42,714 nucleotides of DNA from Saprospiraceae bacterium (GTDB lineage Bacteria; Bacteroidota; Bacteroidia; Chitinophagales; Saprospiraceae): positions 1 to 42,714 of the forward strand of contig JAEUUP010000031.1 of NCBI GenBank assembly GCA_016787525.1. The letters run 5' to 3'. The notes under the pieces were generated by a model. It ran no database searches and had not been told where the DNA came from. It saw nothing but the letters and a program-made list of their open reading frames with translations. Positions 33,440 through 42,144 of this stretch are shown one piece after another. Made by a program: the position numbers and the translations under genes. Position 1 is the stretch's first letter. The number at the start of each line of letters is the position of its first letter.

Positions 33440-34630
33440 TTATCTGCGACGACGATTTTGAACCCAAACGCGTTCTACAACGGGTGCTTGCTTGACTGCA
33501 TAAGGGTGTTCTTCGTTGACTGGAATTGGTTTGACTATCAGCCTGTTGATGTCGCGGAGGTAATCCTTTTCTTCGATGTCGCAGAAAGAGAGAGCCACGC
33601 CGCTGGCTCCTGCCCTACCTGTTCGCCCGATGCGATGCACATAAGTTTCGGGTATATTAGGCAGTTCAAAATTAATAACCAATGTCAAATCGTCCACATC
33701 AATGCCTCTGGCTGCAATATCCGTTGCGACTAAAACCCGCGTTTGTTTAGCCTTGAAATTGTTCAAAGCCCTTTGGCGAGCATTTTGTGATTTATTGCCA
33801 TGTATGGCTTCGGCAGTAATGCGTGACTGATTGAGAAACTTAGCTACTCGGTCAGCACCATGTTTGGTGCGTGTGAATACCAAAGCAGTTTCCGCTTCTG
33901 AATTGCGGAGTAAATGCCTCAAAAGTGCCTGTTTATCTACTTTCTCAACGAAAAAAACAGATTGTTCGATTTTTTCGACGGTGGTTGAAGGGGGTGTCAC
34001 TTCAACTTTTTCAGGATTTTGTAAAATGGTATTTGCCAATTTCATAATTTCAGGTGGCATAGTCGCTGAAAAAAACAATGTCTGACGTTGCGTTGGCAAC
34101 TTGGCAACAATGCGACGAACATCCATAATGAACCCCATATCAAGCATTCTGTCTGCTTCATCGAGTATCAATAGGGAAATATCCTGAAAACTAATCAACC
34201 GTTGGTTGAACAAATCCATCAACCGCCCAGGCGTTGCAATCACAATGTCAGTGCCTCGACGCAACTGCTCCACTTGCCCACTTTGACTGACACCGCCAAA
34301 AATGACTACATGACGCAATCCTGTGTGCTTGCCATAAGCTGTAAAACTTTCGTGAATCTGTATCGCCAATTCGCGCGTCGGAGTTAACACTAAGGCTTTA
34401 ACTTTACGTGGCGCACGTGGGTCTGGATTTTTTTCAGCCGCTAAAAGTTGCAAAGTTGGAATGGCAAAAGCAGCTGTTTTACCCGTACCTGTCTGAGCGC
34501 AGCCGAGTAAATCTTTTTTATTCAATATAATTGGAATAGCTTGTTCTTGAATTGGCGTGGGTTTTTCGTACCCCTCAGTACGCAGAGCCTTCAAGATAGG
34601 CTCGATGATGTTTAATTTTGAAAAAGACAT
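33440..34630 (-). CDS. DEAD-box RNA helicase (RhlE-like)
   Basis: The 396-aa protein has the full motif set: [10 protein letters not shown] (Q), [12 protein letters not shown] (I), [11 protein letters not shown] (Ia), ATPGRL (Ib), [12 protein letters not shown] (II), FSATMP (III), [12 protein letters not shown] (IV), [12 protein letters not shown] (V) and [12 protein letters not shown] (VI). The tail is short and basic (VWVQNRRRR). Length and motif spacing resemble RhlE, which remodels RNA in ribosome assembly and decay. Position next to rpsU is consistent with this, but no operon is visible. A TACTGAGGGG copy encodes TEG just before the Q motif (34571); another, with a C8 run, starts 4 bp past the stop. 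Confidence 0.93.
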   Translation of the reverse strand: MSFSKLNIIEPILKALRTEGYEKPTPIQEQAIPIILNKKDLLGCAQTGTGKTAAFAIPTLQLLAAEKNPDPRAPRKVKALVLTPTRELAIQIHESFTAYGKHTGLRHVVIFGGVSQSGQVEQLRRGTDIVIATPGRLMDLFNQRLISFQDISLLILDEADRMLDMGFIMDVRRIVAKLPTQRQTLFFSATMPPEIMKLANTILQNPEKVEVTPPSTTVEKIEQSVFFVEKVDKQALLRHLLRNSEAETALVFTRTKHGADRVAKFLNQSRITAEAIHGNKSQNARQRALNNFKAKQTRVLVATDIAARGIDVDDLTLVINFELPNIPETYVHRIGRTGRAGASGVALSFCDIEEKDYLRDINRLIVKPIPVNEEHPYAVKQAPVVERVWVQNRRRR

Positions 34631-34780
34631 TCAAAGATGTTAATAGTAAAGCCCCTCAAAACAATAGGGTCGCTTGTAGCAGCTTTTCTAATGATTTAAA
34701 TTCTAAGGCATGGATTATGGGTTCTATCTAACTCTGTAACCCGAACTCTTTATACCTTTACGAAAAAATAGGAATCAAAG

Positions 34781-35758
34781 ATGCAAAGATACGACATTTT
34801 AATCATCGGTGGTGGACCAATTGGTCTGGCGTGCGGTTTAGCGGCAAAAAAAGCTGGATTATCTTATATTATTGTCGAAAAAGGAACGCTTGTTAATTCA
34901 CTTTACAATTATCCCGCCAATATGACTTTCTTTTCGACCTCCGACCGTCTCGAAATCGGTGGTGTGCCTTTTGTTTCATCCAATGTGAAACCGACACGTA
35001 GCGAATCATTAGAATATTACAGACGTGTAGCGGACTCTCATCATTTGAACATTCATCTTTTTGAAGAAGTACTGGATGTACAACCCGAGACAACTAAGGA
35101 TACACTTTATACGGTAAAAACATCCAAAACAAGTTATTCGGCTCAACATATCATATTAGCGACTGGATTCTACGACTTACCCAACAAACTCCATATCGAA
35201 GGTGAAGAATTACCAAAAGTGACACATTATTATAAAGAGCCGCATTTTTATTACAACCAAAAAGTCGTCGTCGTGGGCGCGAACAATTCGGCTGTGGATG
35301 CAGCTTTGGAAACTTATCGCAAAGGGGCAGAAGTGACGATGGTCATTAGAGAAACTGAGATTGGGCATCGCGTCAAATATTGGGTGCGACCCGATATTGT
35401 GAACCGCATTACTGAGGGGTCCATCAAAGCTTATTTTTCGTCACATTTGGTGGCGATTCGACCTGATTCGGTGGACATCCAGACACCCGAAGGTTTGGTT
35501 TCGATAAACAATGACTTTGTTATCGCGGCTACGGGTTATCAACCTAATTTTGATTTTTTACGACGCATTGGCATTTATTTGTCTGACGACGAAAAACTGT
35601 ATCCTGACTACGATAAAACGACTCAACTCTCCAATATGCCCCATATCTATTTGGCGGGCGTTGTCTGCGGTGGCATGGATACACACGTTTGGTTTATTGA
35701 AAACTCACGCATACATGCTGAGACAATTGTTCAACACATCAGTCAAAAAAGCAGTTGA
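34781..35758 (+). CDS. ypdA: YpdA-family FAD/NAD(P) disulfide reductase
   Basis: The 325-aa flavoprotein has two Rossmann loops: DILIIGGGPIGLACGLAAKK (FAD) at about 5-24 and KVVVVGANNSAVDAALETYR (NADPH) near 165. The region SLYNYPANMTFFSTSDRLEI and the C-terminal PHIYLAGVVCGGMDTHVWFI with a conserved Cys are characteristic of YpdA. In Firmicutes it reduces bacillithiol disulfide; many Bacteroidota carry it too. Single gene; TACTGAGGGG at 35410 encodes ITEGS. Confidence 0.9.
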   Translation: MQRYDILIIGGGPIGLACGLAAKKAGLSYIIVEKGTLVNSLYNYPANMTFFSTSDRLEIGGVPFVSSNVKPTRSESLEYYRRVADSHHLNIHLFEEVLDVQPETTKDTLYTVKTSKTSYSAQHIILATGFYDLPNKLHIEGEELPKVTHYYKEPHFYYNQKVVVVGANNSAVDAALETYRKGAEVTMVIRETEIGHRVKYWVRPDIVNRITEGSIKAYFSSHLVAIRPDSVDIQTPEGLVSINNDFVIAATGYQPNFDFLRRIGIYLSDDEKLYPDYDKTTQLSNMPHIYLAGVVCGGMDTHVWFIENSRIHAETIVQHISQKSS

Positions 35759-35879
35759 GAAATTGTGAACTTAGCAATAGTGTTTATTTCATAACAATTC
35801 AGAAGCGATAACTGATAACATTTAACGCTCCGTAACTACCCCCTCAGTATTTTCAGTATTTATCAAAAATCAGTTTTTT

Positions 35880-36905
35880 ATGAGCAGCAATACGGATTTC
35901 ATTCAGATTTCATCAAAAAAAATGAGCAATACTTTAAAGAAAATATTGCTCAAAGAAGAGTTTCCTTTAAAACGGGCTAAAGAATGTGCCGAAATTTTTA
36001 CTAACAACAGTGTGGATGGCATTTACACACATGGTATCAATCGCTTTCCACGATTCATCCAATACATTCGCGCAGGATACGTCAAACCCGAAGCTGTTCC
36101 AACACTCAAACATCGGTCGGGCAGCATCGAGCAATGGCAAGGCAATCTTGGTCCCGGCCCTTCAAATGCCATTTTTGCGACCAATCGTGCTATGAAAATA
36201 GCCAACCGATACGGTATGGGCTGTGTTGCCCTGTCGCATACCAATCACTGGATGCGAGGCGGGGCTTACGCTTGGCAAGCAGCTAAGCAAGGCTTTATAT
36301 TCATTGGTTGGACTAATACAACTGCTAATATGCCTGCATGGGGCGCAACTAACCCCAAATTGGGCAATAATCCTCTGGTTTTTGCACTTCCCAATGATAC
36401 TGAACCAATTGTTTTGGATATGGCAATGTCTCAATTTTCATTCGGCGCTATGGAATTAGCGGTTTTGAAAAAGCAAAACCTATCAGTGCCTGGAGGCTAT
36501 GATGTGGATGGTAATTTGACAGATTCTCCTGCACTTATTTTAGAATCGTGGCGGTCGTTACCTGTTGGTTATTGGAAAGGGGCAGGTTTGTCGTTTCTAC
36601 TTGATTTATTAGCGGCTGTGCTATCCAACGGATTAGCCACTTATGAAATCACTCAACAGCCTGCGGAAATGTCGTCGTCACAAATATTCATAGCTATTGA
36701 CACGCAAAAACTCCCCAATCATTCCCGTATGCCAGACATGATAAAAGGTATCATCGAAGATTATAAACGCTCCGTGCCTGTTGATCCCGACAAACCTATC
36801 GTGTATCCGAGCGAACGCGTGCGAGCGACTCGCTCTCGCAACGAACGCGACGGCATTCCTGTACTAAAAACAATATGGGAAGAAGTGTTGAGCTTTATGT
36901 CATAA
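35880..36905 (+). CDS. Ldh-family oxidoreductase, YiaK-like 2,3-diketo-L-gulonate reductase
   Basis: The 341-aa protein belongs to the malate/L-lactate dehydrogenase family that is not related to classical MDH. It resembles E. coli YiaK through SVDGIYTHGINRFPRFIQYI, SHTNHWMRGGAYAWQAAKQG, GWTNTTANMPAWGATNPKLG and LPVGYWKGAGLSFLLDLLAA. The His in YTHGINRFP and the NHWMRGG motif fit catalytic and NAD-binding sites of this subgroup. It probably reduces 2,3-diketo-L-gulonate or acts on 3-dehydro-L-gulonate in uronate or ascorbate use. No partner uronate genes are adjacent; a TACTGAGGGG copy lies 30 bp before the start (35840). The tail-to-tail gap to the next gene is 18 bp. Confidence 0.88.
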   Translation: MSSNTDFIQISSKKMSNTLKKILLKEEFPLKRAKECAEIFTNNSVDGIYTHGINRFPRFIQYIRAGYVKPEAVPTLKHRSGSIEQWQGNLGPGPSNAIFATNRAMKIANRYGMGCVALSHTNHWMRGGAYAWQAAKQGFIFIGWTNTTANMPAWGATNPKLGNNPLVFALPNDTEPIVLDMAMSQFSFGAMELAVLKKQNLSVPGGYDVDGNLTDSPALILESWRSLPVGYWKGAGLSFLLDLLAAVLSNGLATYEITQQPAEMSSSQIFIAIDTQKLPNHSRMPDMIKGIIEDYKRSVPVDPDKPIVYPSERVRATRSRNERDGIPVLKTIWEEVLSFMS

Positions 36906-36923
36906 AACGCAAGTTTGCCATCG

Positions 36924-38066
36924 TCAAAACTCAATCATCTCATAATCATCAATGGGTTCTGGTTGAAACGTCAGATTACGGCGATTGGATTTTTGCAAAG
37001 GGTCGTAGTTGTTCAAGAAAAAAGAAATATTCGTCAATCGCTCAATCTCGGCAATAGGCACTTGGTAGGTCAAAAATTGAGAATACACAAACTCTTGTTT
37101 GTCCATATCTTCAATCAAGTCTTTTTGTTGTACCAAGTAGCCTGTTGCCGAAGGCGACCCATTGTCTTTTATCATAACTATGACTTTCCAAAAACTGGCA
37201 GGGATACGTATGCCATTGTATATCAAATCATTACGCCTAAAAATAGGTCCTGTATAAACAGAAATTTTCAAACCGTATTTGCGTGCATTTTGTAAAGCAT
37301 AGTTTTCTAAACCCAACCAGCGTTTGGCATTGCGATTGAAATCTTTGTGTTGCGGACAAGCATTGGTCAAGTGAAAAGTATCGTTATTGGCTTTGATGGC
37401 TTCTTCAAGAGTTTCACCCCACAGGGCATCTTCTCGTCTGACCATATGACCAATATCAAAATCATTGCCTTTGTAAAAATCTGCACCCAATTGTTGCGTT
37501 TTGGCAATTCTTGGGTCAAAAAACCATTTGTCAACACCAATCTCACGTCGTGTAGGGACTTCCTCTTTTAGGGCTTCATAACTTTCACCATCAATATTCA
37601 CGGCTGTAAAAAAGGGCATTTTACGCTGAATATTCATCACTACGCTGAAATGATGATATTTCAATTCAACTTGTTTACTGTTATTGAACTCCTCGAATTC
37701 GACGACAGAACTGGCCCAAAGTGGCGCAAGTTGTGGAAAAGGCAAAGCTATACTGAGAAAACGACGATTGAATCCGCGTCTTTTGCCATAGTCGGGGTCA
37801 ATTTCGATACCACCTCTACGCGAGCGTCGTGGACGGGGTTCGGGTTCTTCTTCCGTCTCTTCACTTGGCGTTTCTTCCGAATCCGTTTCGGAAGATTCTT
37901 CTGTCGCATCGTCTGTCTTAGTCGGTTTTTCTCTTGGCAAACGAGTCGGAATAGGTATGTCATTAGGTGACTGAGGGGGTTGACCTTGTTGTGTCGCTAA
38001 CACAGCAGACAAGGCTTGAATCAACCACTCTAAAATATCTTTTATAACTTGTAGAAACTTTTGCAT
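36924..38066 (-). CDS. DNA/RNA non-specific endonuclease (NUC1 family)
   Basis: The 380-aa protein has a short N-terminal hydrophobic stretch (FLQVIKDILEWLIQALSAVL, about 4-23) that could be an anchor or uncleaved signal. An acidic-basic low-complexity linker rich in Ser, Thr, Glu and Pro follows (about 45-85). The NUC1 catalytic domain has FDIGHMVRREDALWG (His catalytic; most relatives have DRGH) and NACPQHKDFNRNAKRWLGLE (metal-binding Asn). It is likely exported or membrane-held and cuts extracellular nucleic acid. It lies 26 bp downstream of the beta-mannosidase gene on the same strand. One base-variant of the dispersed motif lies in the linker (37969). Confidence 0.87.
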   Translation of the reverse strand: MQKFLQVIKDILEWLIQALSAVLATQQGQPPQSPNDIPIPTRLPREKPTKTDDATEESSETDSEETPSEETEEEPEPRPRRSRRGGIEIDPDYGKRRGFNRRFLSIALPFPQLAPLWASSVVEFEEFNNSKQVELKYHHFSVVMNIQRKMPFFTAVNIDGESYEALKEEVPTRREIGVDKWFFDPRIAKTQQLGADFYKGNDFDIGHMVRREDALWGETLEEAIKANNDTFHLTNACPQHKDFNRNAKRWLGLENYALQNARKYGLKISVYTGPIFRRNDLIYNGIRIPASFWKVIVMIKDNGSPSATGYLVQQKDLIEDMDKQEFVYSQFLTYQVPIAEIERLTNISFFLNNYDPLQKSNRRNLTFQPEPIDDYEMIEF

Positions 38067-38092
38067 GTTTGGGTTATTGACAAATCAAGTAA

Positions 38093-40654
38093 TCAATAAG
38101 TCTCGACTAATGATTTGACTTTCAATGCTTTGTACGCTTCACCTAATGATACGTCTGTTTTCAAAAAGACATTGTACGTTTGATTGGGTATGACATCAAA
38201 AAAGTTATCCGAAAACTCCCCCTCAGTATCAAAGGCTAATTGAACGTTTTTGAGCAACGAAGGTGATGTCAAACGAATATTATAACCACCTTGAACGGCA
38301 GTGACTTCTTTAACCATCTGCACGTTTTTTTCCAACAATAAGTCTTTGGGCGGTGCGAAATAAGCAGTTTTGTAGATGGTTGGCTTATTTTTAGGTCTGA
38401 ATGCAATGAGAACAAGACTGGCTTTGGGGTTTTGTTCTTGTAAAACGTTTTTCATCCCATTCAGATAATAGACACCCGAGGCATTAGCTTCAACAGTGAT
38501 ATAACGACCATCCATAAAGAACGTACGACCTGAAAAATCAACAGTTTGGATAAACAATTCGCCTTCAACAGATGCCAATTGGTCATTAGCAATATAAATT
38601 TTAAAGGAATCTTTAGTCATTGTAGGCGATATAAGCAAGTTAGCATAGGCATCGCGAGCAAAATAGTGTAAGGCTTTCCAACGACCAAAATTATCCATAC
38701 TCGACCATGAAGCACATTGCCAAACATCGTTCAATTGCCAATACAAACTGCCCATACATGTCGGACGAGAACGGCGTTGTGCCTCAATCGCCTTGCGGAT
38801 ACCATCCGCTTGGACGAGTTGACTGACGTAGGTGAAGTCTTCAAATGTTTTGGGGGTTCTAAAACTTCTATCCATATACTTTTTCATCAAGGCATTGCCT
38901 TTGGGATGTTTTTGGTGCGCTAACATAACATCTGACTCCAATTTTTGGTCTGTGACTTGAGAGAAGCTTTGTATGGTTTTCCATTCAGGAAAGGATTGAA
39001 AGCCATATTCGGAAGCAAAACGAGGTATTTTTTCTTCGTAATGCTCAAAAGGTTTTTCGTCGTGCCACACAAACCAGTCGTGACTGTCCCCCTCAGTATA
39101 ACTCTTATTATTATAACGCCCGAAGCGTGGCGAACTCTCGTAATAAGCCGTTTCAGTTGCATTTTCGCGGACAACTCTTGGCAATATTCTCTGAAAAAGG
39201 TCTTGGTAAGCTTTCCATATATATGTCTTTTGGTCAGGATTGAATCGGGGTTGCCAACCCCAATTATTCCAAGCTTCATTGATTTCGTTGTTGCCACACC
39301 AAACAGCGATACAACTAAAATTGCGTAATCTCTGAACTTGCTCTATGGCTTCGGCACGTGCATTTTCTAAAAATGAATCATCACCTGGATACATAGCACA
39401 GGCATACATGAAATCTTGCCAAATCAACAAACCTTTTTCGTCACACTCTTGATAAAACTCATTGGGTTGATAGATGCCTCCGCCCCAAACGCGTAACATG
39501 TTCATATTCGCTCCGATTGCTCCATCAATCACTTTCGACATATCTGCTTTTTTGACCCTTTCTTGAAAAAAATTAAGCGGAATCATATTCGCACCTTTTG
39601 CAAAAATGGGAACACCGTTCAATCTGAAATAAAAACTTTCGCCAATGGCATCTTTTTCTTGCACCAATTCGAGGTTGCGTAAGCCATGTTTCATATTCCT
39701 TTCATCACGACCTCCCCCCTCAGTATTAGCAGTGATTTTGACATCGTACAGATAAGGTTTTCCCAGATTATGCGTCCACCAGAGTTGTGGGTTGGAAATA
39801 TTGACATCAACAAAAATGGTGTTTGAACCAATTGAAACTGCTGCTTTTTGTGTGAATGTGGCTGTACCAAATTGAATATTGACCGTTGCATTGGTTTCTT
39901 TAGTGGACTCAACATTCACTAAAGCTTGGATGGACGCATTGTTGGTCGTTAAGCTGTTTTTTTTCAGATAAACATCGGTAATTTTAATATCATTCCAGAA
40001 AGATAGCTCTGCATTTTGAAGTCCACAAGTGACTAAGCGTGGTCCCCAGTCCCAACCGTAGTGAAACCCAGCTTTGCGTGTAAAAACCCTTGTATTTTCA
40101 GGTATGGCAGGCAAATCGGTGTAGTGATTGTCGGCAGCAATTTTTTCTTTTGTGATGGGCGATGTAAAGTAAATCTTCAAAACATTCTCTTCGGGACGTA
40201 AAAAATTGCGAATATCGGCTTTCCAAGTACGGAACATATTGTCGGCTTTGATCACTAAGGCATCATTGATATACACATCAGCATAGGTATCGAGTCCTGT
40301 CAATATCAATTCTGCATGATTGGCTTTCAGCATTTCTCCGTCAACCGTAAATCGTTTTTGAAAAACCCAATCTTTCTTTTCTAACCATTGCAAACGTGCC
40401 TCATTGGTGCGATAGAAAGGATCTTCAATCAGTTTATTTTCCAAAAGTGCGTTGAGAGCTGTATTGGGCAATTGCGTTTTGTACCATTCATCACTTTTGA
40501 TATTATGCCCTAACTCTTCGAGTCGTGGGCTTAACTCCAAAGGGGCTTGAAAGACCCAATCACTATTTAGAGAAATATTTTTTACGCTTTGTGCCGTTAC
40601 ATGAGCTGAAATCATCAAAGACAAGAGTGTTATTTTAATAGATACGTGTGTCAT
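38093..40654 (-). CDS. Exported beta-mannosidase-like glycoside hydrolase family 2 enzyme
   Basis: The 853-aa protein has a signal peptide (TLLSLMISAHVTAQ). It has the usual GH2 layout: N-terminal sugar-binding domain (LNSDWVFQAPLELS), Ig-like domain, TIM barrel and a C-terminal beta domain. The acid/base Glu is in IAVWCGNNEINEAW and the nucleophile Glu in PRFASEYGFQSFPEWK, both as in GH2 beta-mannosidases; AGFHYGWDWGPR is another beta-mannosidase hallmark. It should release mannose from mannan-type or N-glycan chains in the periplasm. No susCD pair or other mannan genes are nearby. Three TACTGAGGGG copies (38219, 39089, 39716) all read TEG. Confidence 0.92.
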   Translation of the reverse strand: MTHVSIKITLLSLMISAHVTAQSVKNISLNSDWVFQAPLELSPRLEELGHNIKSDEWYKTQLPNTALNALLENKLIEDPFYRTNEARLQWLEKKDWVFQKRFTVDGEMLKANHAELILTGLDTYADVYINDALVIKADNMFRTWKADIRNFLRPEENVLKIYFTSPITKEKIAADNHYTDLPAIPENTRVFTRKAGFHYGWDWGPRLVTCGLQNAELSFWNDIKITDVYLKKNSLTTNNASIQALVNVESTKETNATVNIQFGTATFTQKAAVSIGSNTIFVDVNISNPQLWWTHNLGKPYLYDVKITANTEGGGRDERNMKHGLRNLELVQEKDAIGESFYFRLNGVPIFAKGANMIPLNFFQERVKKADMSKVIDGAIGANMNMLRVWGGGIYQPNEFYQECDEKGLLIWQDFMYACAMYPGDDSFLENARAEAIEQVQRLRNFSCIAVWCGNNEINEAWNNWGWQPRFNPDQKTYIWKAYQDLFQRILPRVVRENATETAYYESSPRFGRYNNKSYTEGDSHDWFVWHDEKPFEHYEEKIPRFASEYGFQSFPEWKTIQSFSQVTDQKLESDVMLAHQKHPKGNALMKKYMDRSFRTPKTFEDFTYVSQLVQADGIRKAIEAQRRSRPTCMGSLYWQLNDVWQCASWSSMDNFGRWKALHYFARDAYANLLISPTMTKDSFKIYIANDQLASVEGELFIQTVDFSGRTFFMDGRYITVEANASGVYYLNGMKNVLQEQNPKASLVLIAFRPKNKPTIYKTAYFAPPKDLLLEKNVQMVKEVTAVQGGYNIRLTSPSLLKNVQLAFDTEGEFSDNFFDVIPNQTYNVFLKTDVSLGEAYKALKVKSLVETY

Positions 40655-40816
40655 TTAATCAGTGTATGTTTGTAATAATGACAAAATGCTGAATGATTCG
40701 GCGTTCTTATGTTACTTGGTGGGTGTAGATTTTACAATAACCATAGCGGCTCAAAAATAATATGAAAGTTTTATTTACAAACAAACACTTCAAAAAAAGT
40801 CTAATTCTTTAGTGTT

Positions 40817-41509
40817 TTAATTTGTGATATGAGCAAACATATGCCAAATAGGATCTTCTGGAACATCTGCAGCAATTGTAATCTCTGTTTTGCTGACAGG
40901 ATGAACAAAAGTCATCGAACGACAATGCAAACAGATAGAACCATCCTTATTTGCTTTGGGTGCGCCATATTTTACGTCGCCTCTGATACGACAACCGATA
41001 TTCGCCAATTGCGCACGAATCTGATGCGAACGTCCTGTGGTCGGTTGCACTTCGAGCAAATGTTGATTGCCCATACTTGCGATGAGTTCATAGTCCAACT
41101 CGGCCAACTTGGCATCGGGGTGACGGCGGCTTTTGCCCTCCAAGACCTTTGTGATATTGCGTTCGCGGTCTTTGTCGAGATAGTTGATGAGCTTACCACT
41201 GAGGGGGTCGGGTCTTTCGTTGACAATTGCCCAGTATTTCTTGTCTACCAACCTATCGGCAAACAGTTTATTCATTCGTTCCAAAGCTTTGCTCGTTCTG
41301 GCAAAAATAACTGCACCTGAAACGGGTCTATCAATGCGATGACAAACACCTAAAAACACATCGCCCGGTTTTTGGTATCTGATTTTAATGTATTCTTTGA
41401 CCATATCGTCTAACGAACGGTCACCTGTTTCGTCGCCTTGAACCAATACACCCGCCGATTTATTGACAGCGATGAGGTGATTGTCTTCGTAAATAACTTG
41501 TAATTTCAT
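40817..41509 (-). CDS. RluA-family pseudouridine synthase
   Basis: About 230 aa from MKLQVIYEDNHLIAVNKSAG. The catalytic Asp is in GVCHRIDRPVSGAVIFARTS (normal family form HRLDxxTSG). LLEVQPTTGRSHQIRAQLAN and RGDVKYGAP are the later conserved motifs. There is no S4 domain, so it is a short RluA-type enzyme acting on rRNA or tRNA; the target cannot be told. An upstream in-frame extension to 41605 lacks family similarity. A one-mismatch relative of the dispersed motif (CACTGAGGGG at 41197) encodes PLS. Confidence 0.9.
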   Translation of the reverse strand: MKLQVIYEDNHLIAVNKSAGVLVQGDETGDRSLDDMVKEYIKIRYQKPGDVFLGVCHRIDRPVSGAVIFARTSKALERMNKLFADRLVDKKYWAIVNERPDPLSGKLINYLDKDRERNITKVLEGKSRRHPDAKLAELDYELIASMGNQHLLEVQPTTGRSHQIRAQLANIGCRIRGDVKYGAPKANKDGSICLHCRSMTFVHPVSKTEITIAADVPEDPIWHMFAHITN

Positions 41510-41708
41510 AAATCGAATATAAAAGTGAGCAATGGTAATAGACGCATTGCATTTGGGTGCGAATGTAGGAAAAAAAAATGAGACAGTATAAAGTTCACAA
41601 GGCACTGATTACTGAGGGGGCCTACTAAACAGTCCAGTTTACTCTCAATTAAGAGGATGTGAGAGTTCATAAAAGCATCAAGTGAGCAAATAATTGGGCA
41701 ACCTGCCA

Positions 41709-42144
41709 TCATATATGAAGAGGCATTCACTTTATATGAACGCTAAGTTCATCTTATATGCACAAGAAACCTACCCTATATAAACCTTAAGTTCACCTTA
41801 TTTAAAGAAATAACATCTTATATGAACCCTAAACTCATCTTATATGAACAAGTGACTTATCCTATATGAACCCTAAACTCATCTTATATGAACAAGTGAC
41901 TCATCCTATATAAACCCTAAACCCATCTTATATGAACAAGTGACTTGTCCTATATGAACCCTAAGTTTGTCCTATATGAACAGGTGACTCATCCTATATG
42001 AACCCTAAGTTTATCTTATATGAACAAAAATCTGTCCTATATGAACCCTAAGTTCATCCTATATGAACAAAAATCTGTCCTATATGAACCCTAAGTTCAT
42101 CCTATATGAACAAGTAACTCATTCTATATAAACCTACTACCAAT
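41709..42144. repeat. Tandem array of alternating 22-bp repeats (about 20 units)
   Basis: From 41731 to 42144 there are 19 units, 16 of them exactly 22 bp (the others 20 or 21 bp), plus one degenerate unit at 41709-41730. Odd units follow CCTATATGAAC then CCTAAGTTCAT; even units follow CTTATATGAAC then AAGTGACTCAT. The real period is therefore a 44-bp dimer. All share TATATGAAC or a close variant at unit position 3, spaced about two helical turns apart. The first-type unit contains an ATGAAC...GTTCAT inverted repeat. Length is not a multiple of three and stops occur on all frames, so it is not coding. The flanks 41510-41708 and 42145-42714 hold no gene, only TACTGAGGGG copies at 41610 and 42440. 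Confidence 0.93.

Larger units (their letters stand above)
816..39725 (-). repeat. Dispersed 10-mer TACTGAGGGG, minus-strand copies (24)
   Basis: Exact copies reading CCCCTCAGTA on the plus strand start at 816, 4238, 8243, 9464, 10049, 11003, 14041, 16471, 17267, 19735, 20883, 21186, 22646, 25338, 25949, 26721, 28050, 32446, 33427, 34571, 35840, 38219, 39089 and 39716. The C-run varies from 4 to 8. The base next to the run is most often A, and the base after the motif most often T, giving the extended consensus ATACTGAGGGG(G0-4)T when read on the minus strand. The copies are scattered through unrelated genes and spacers, not in tandem. Confidence 0.97.

Noticed and set aside
41709-42144. CRISPR array
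   Set aside because: Units alternate between two fixed 22-bp types with no unique spacers, and there are no cas genes.
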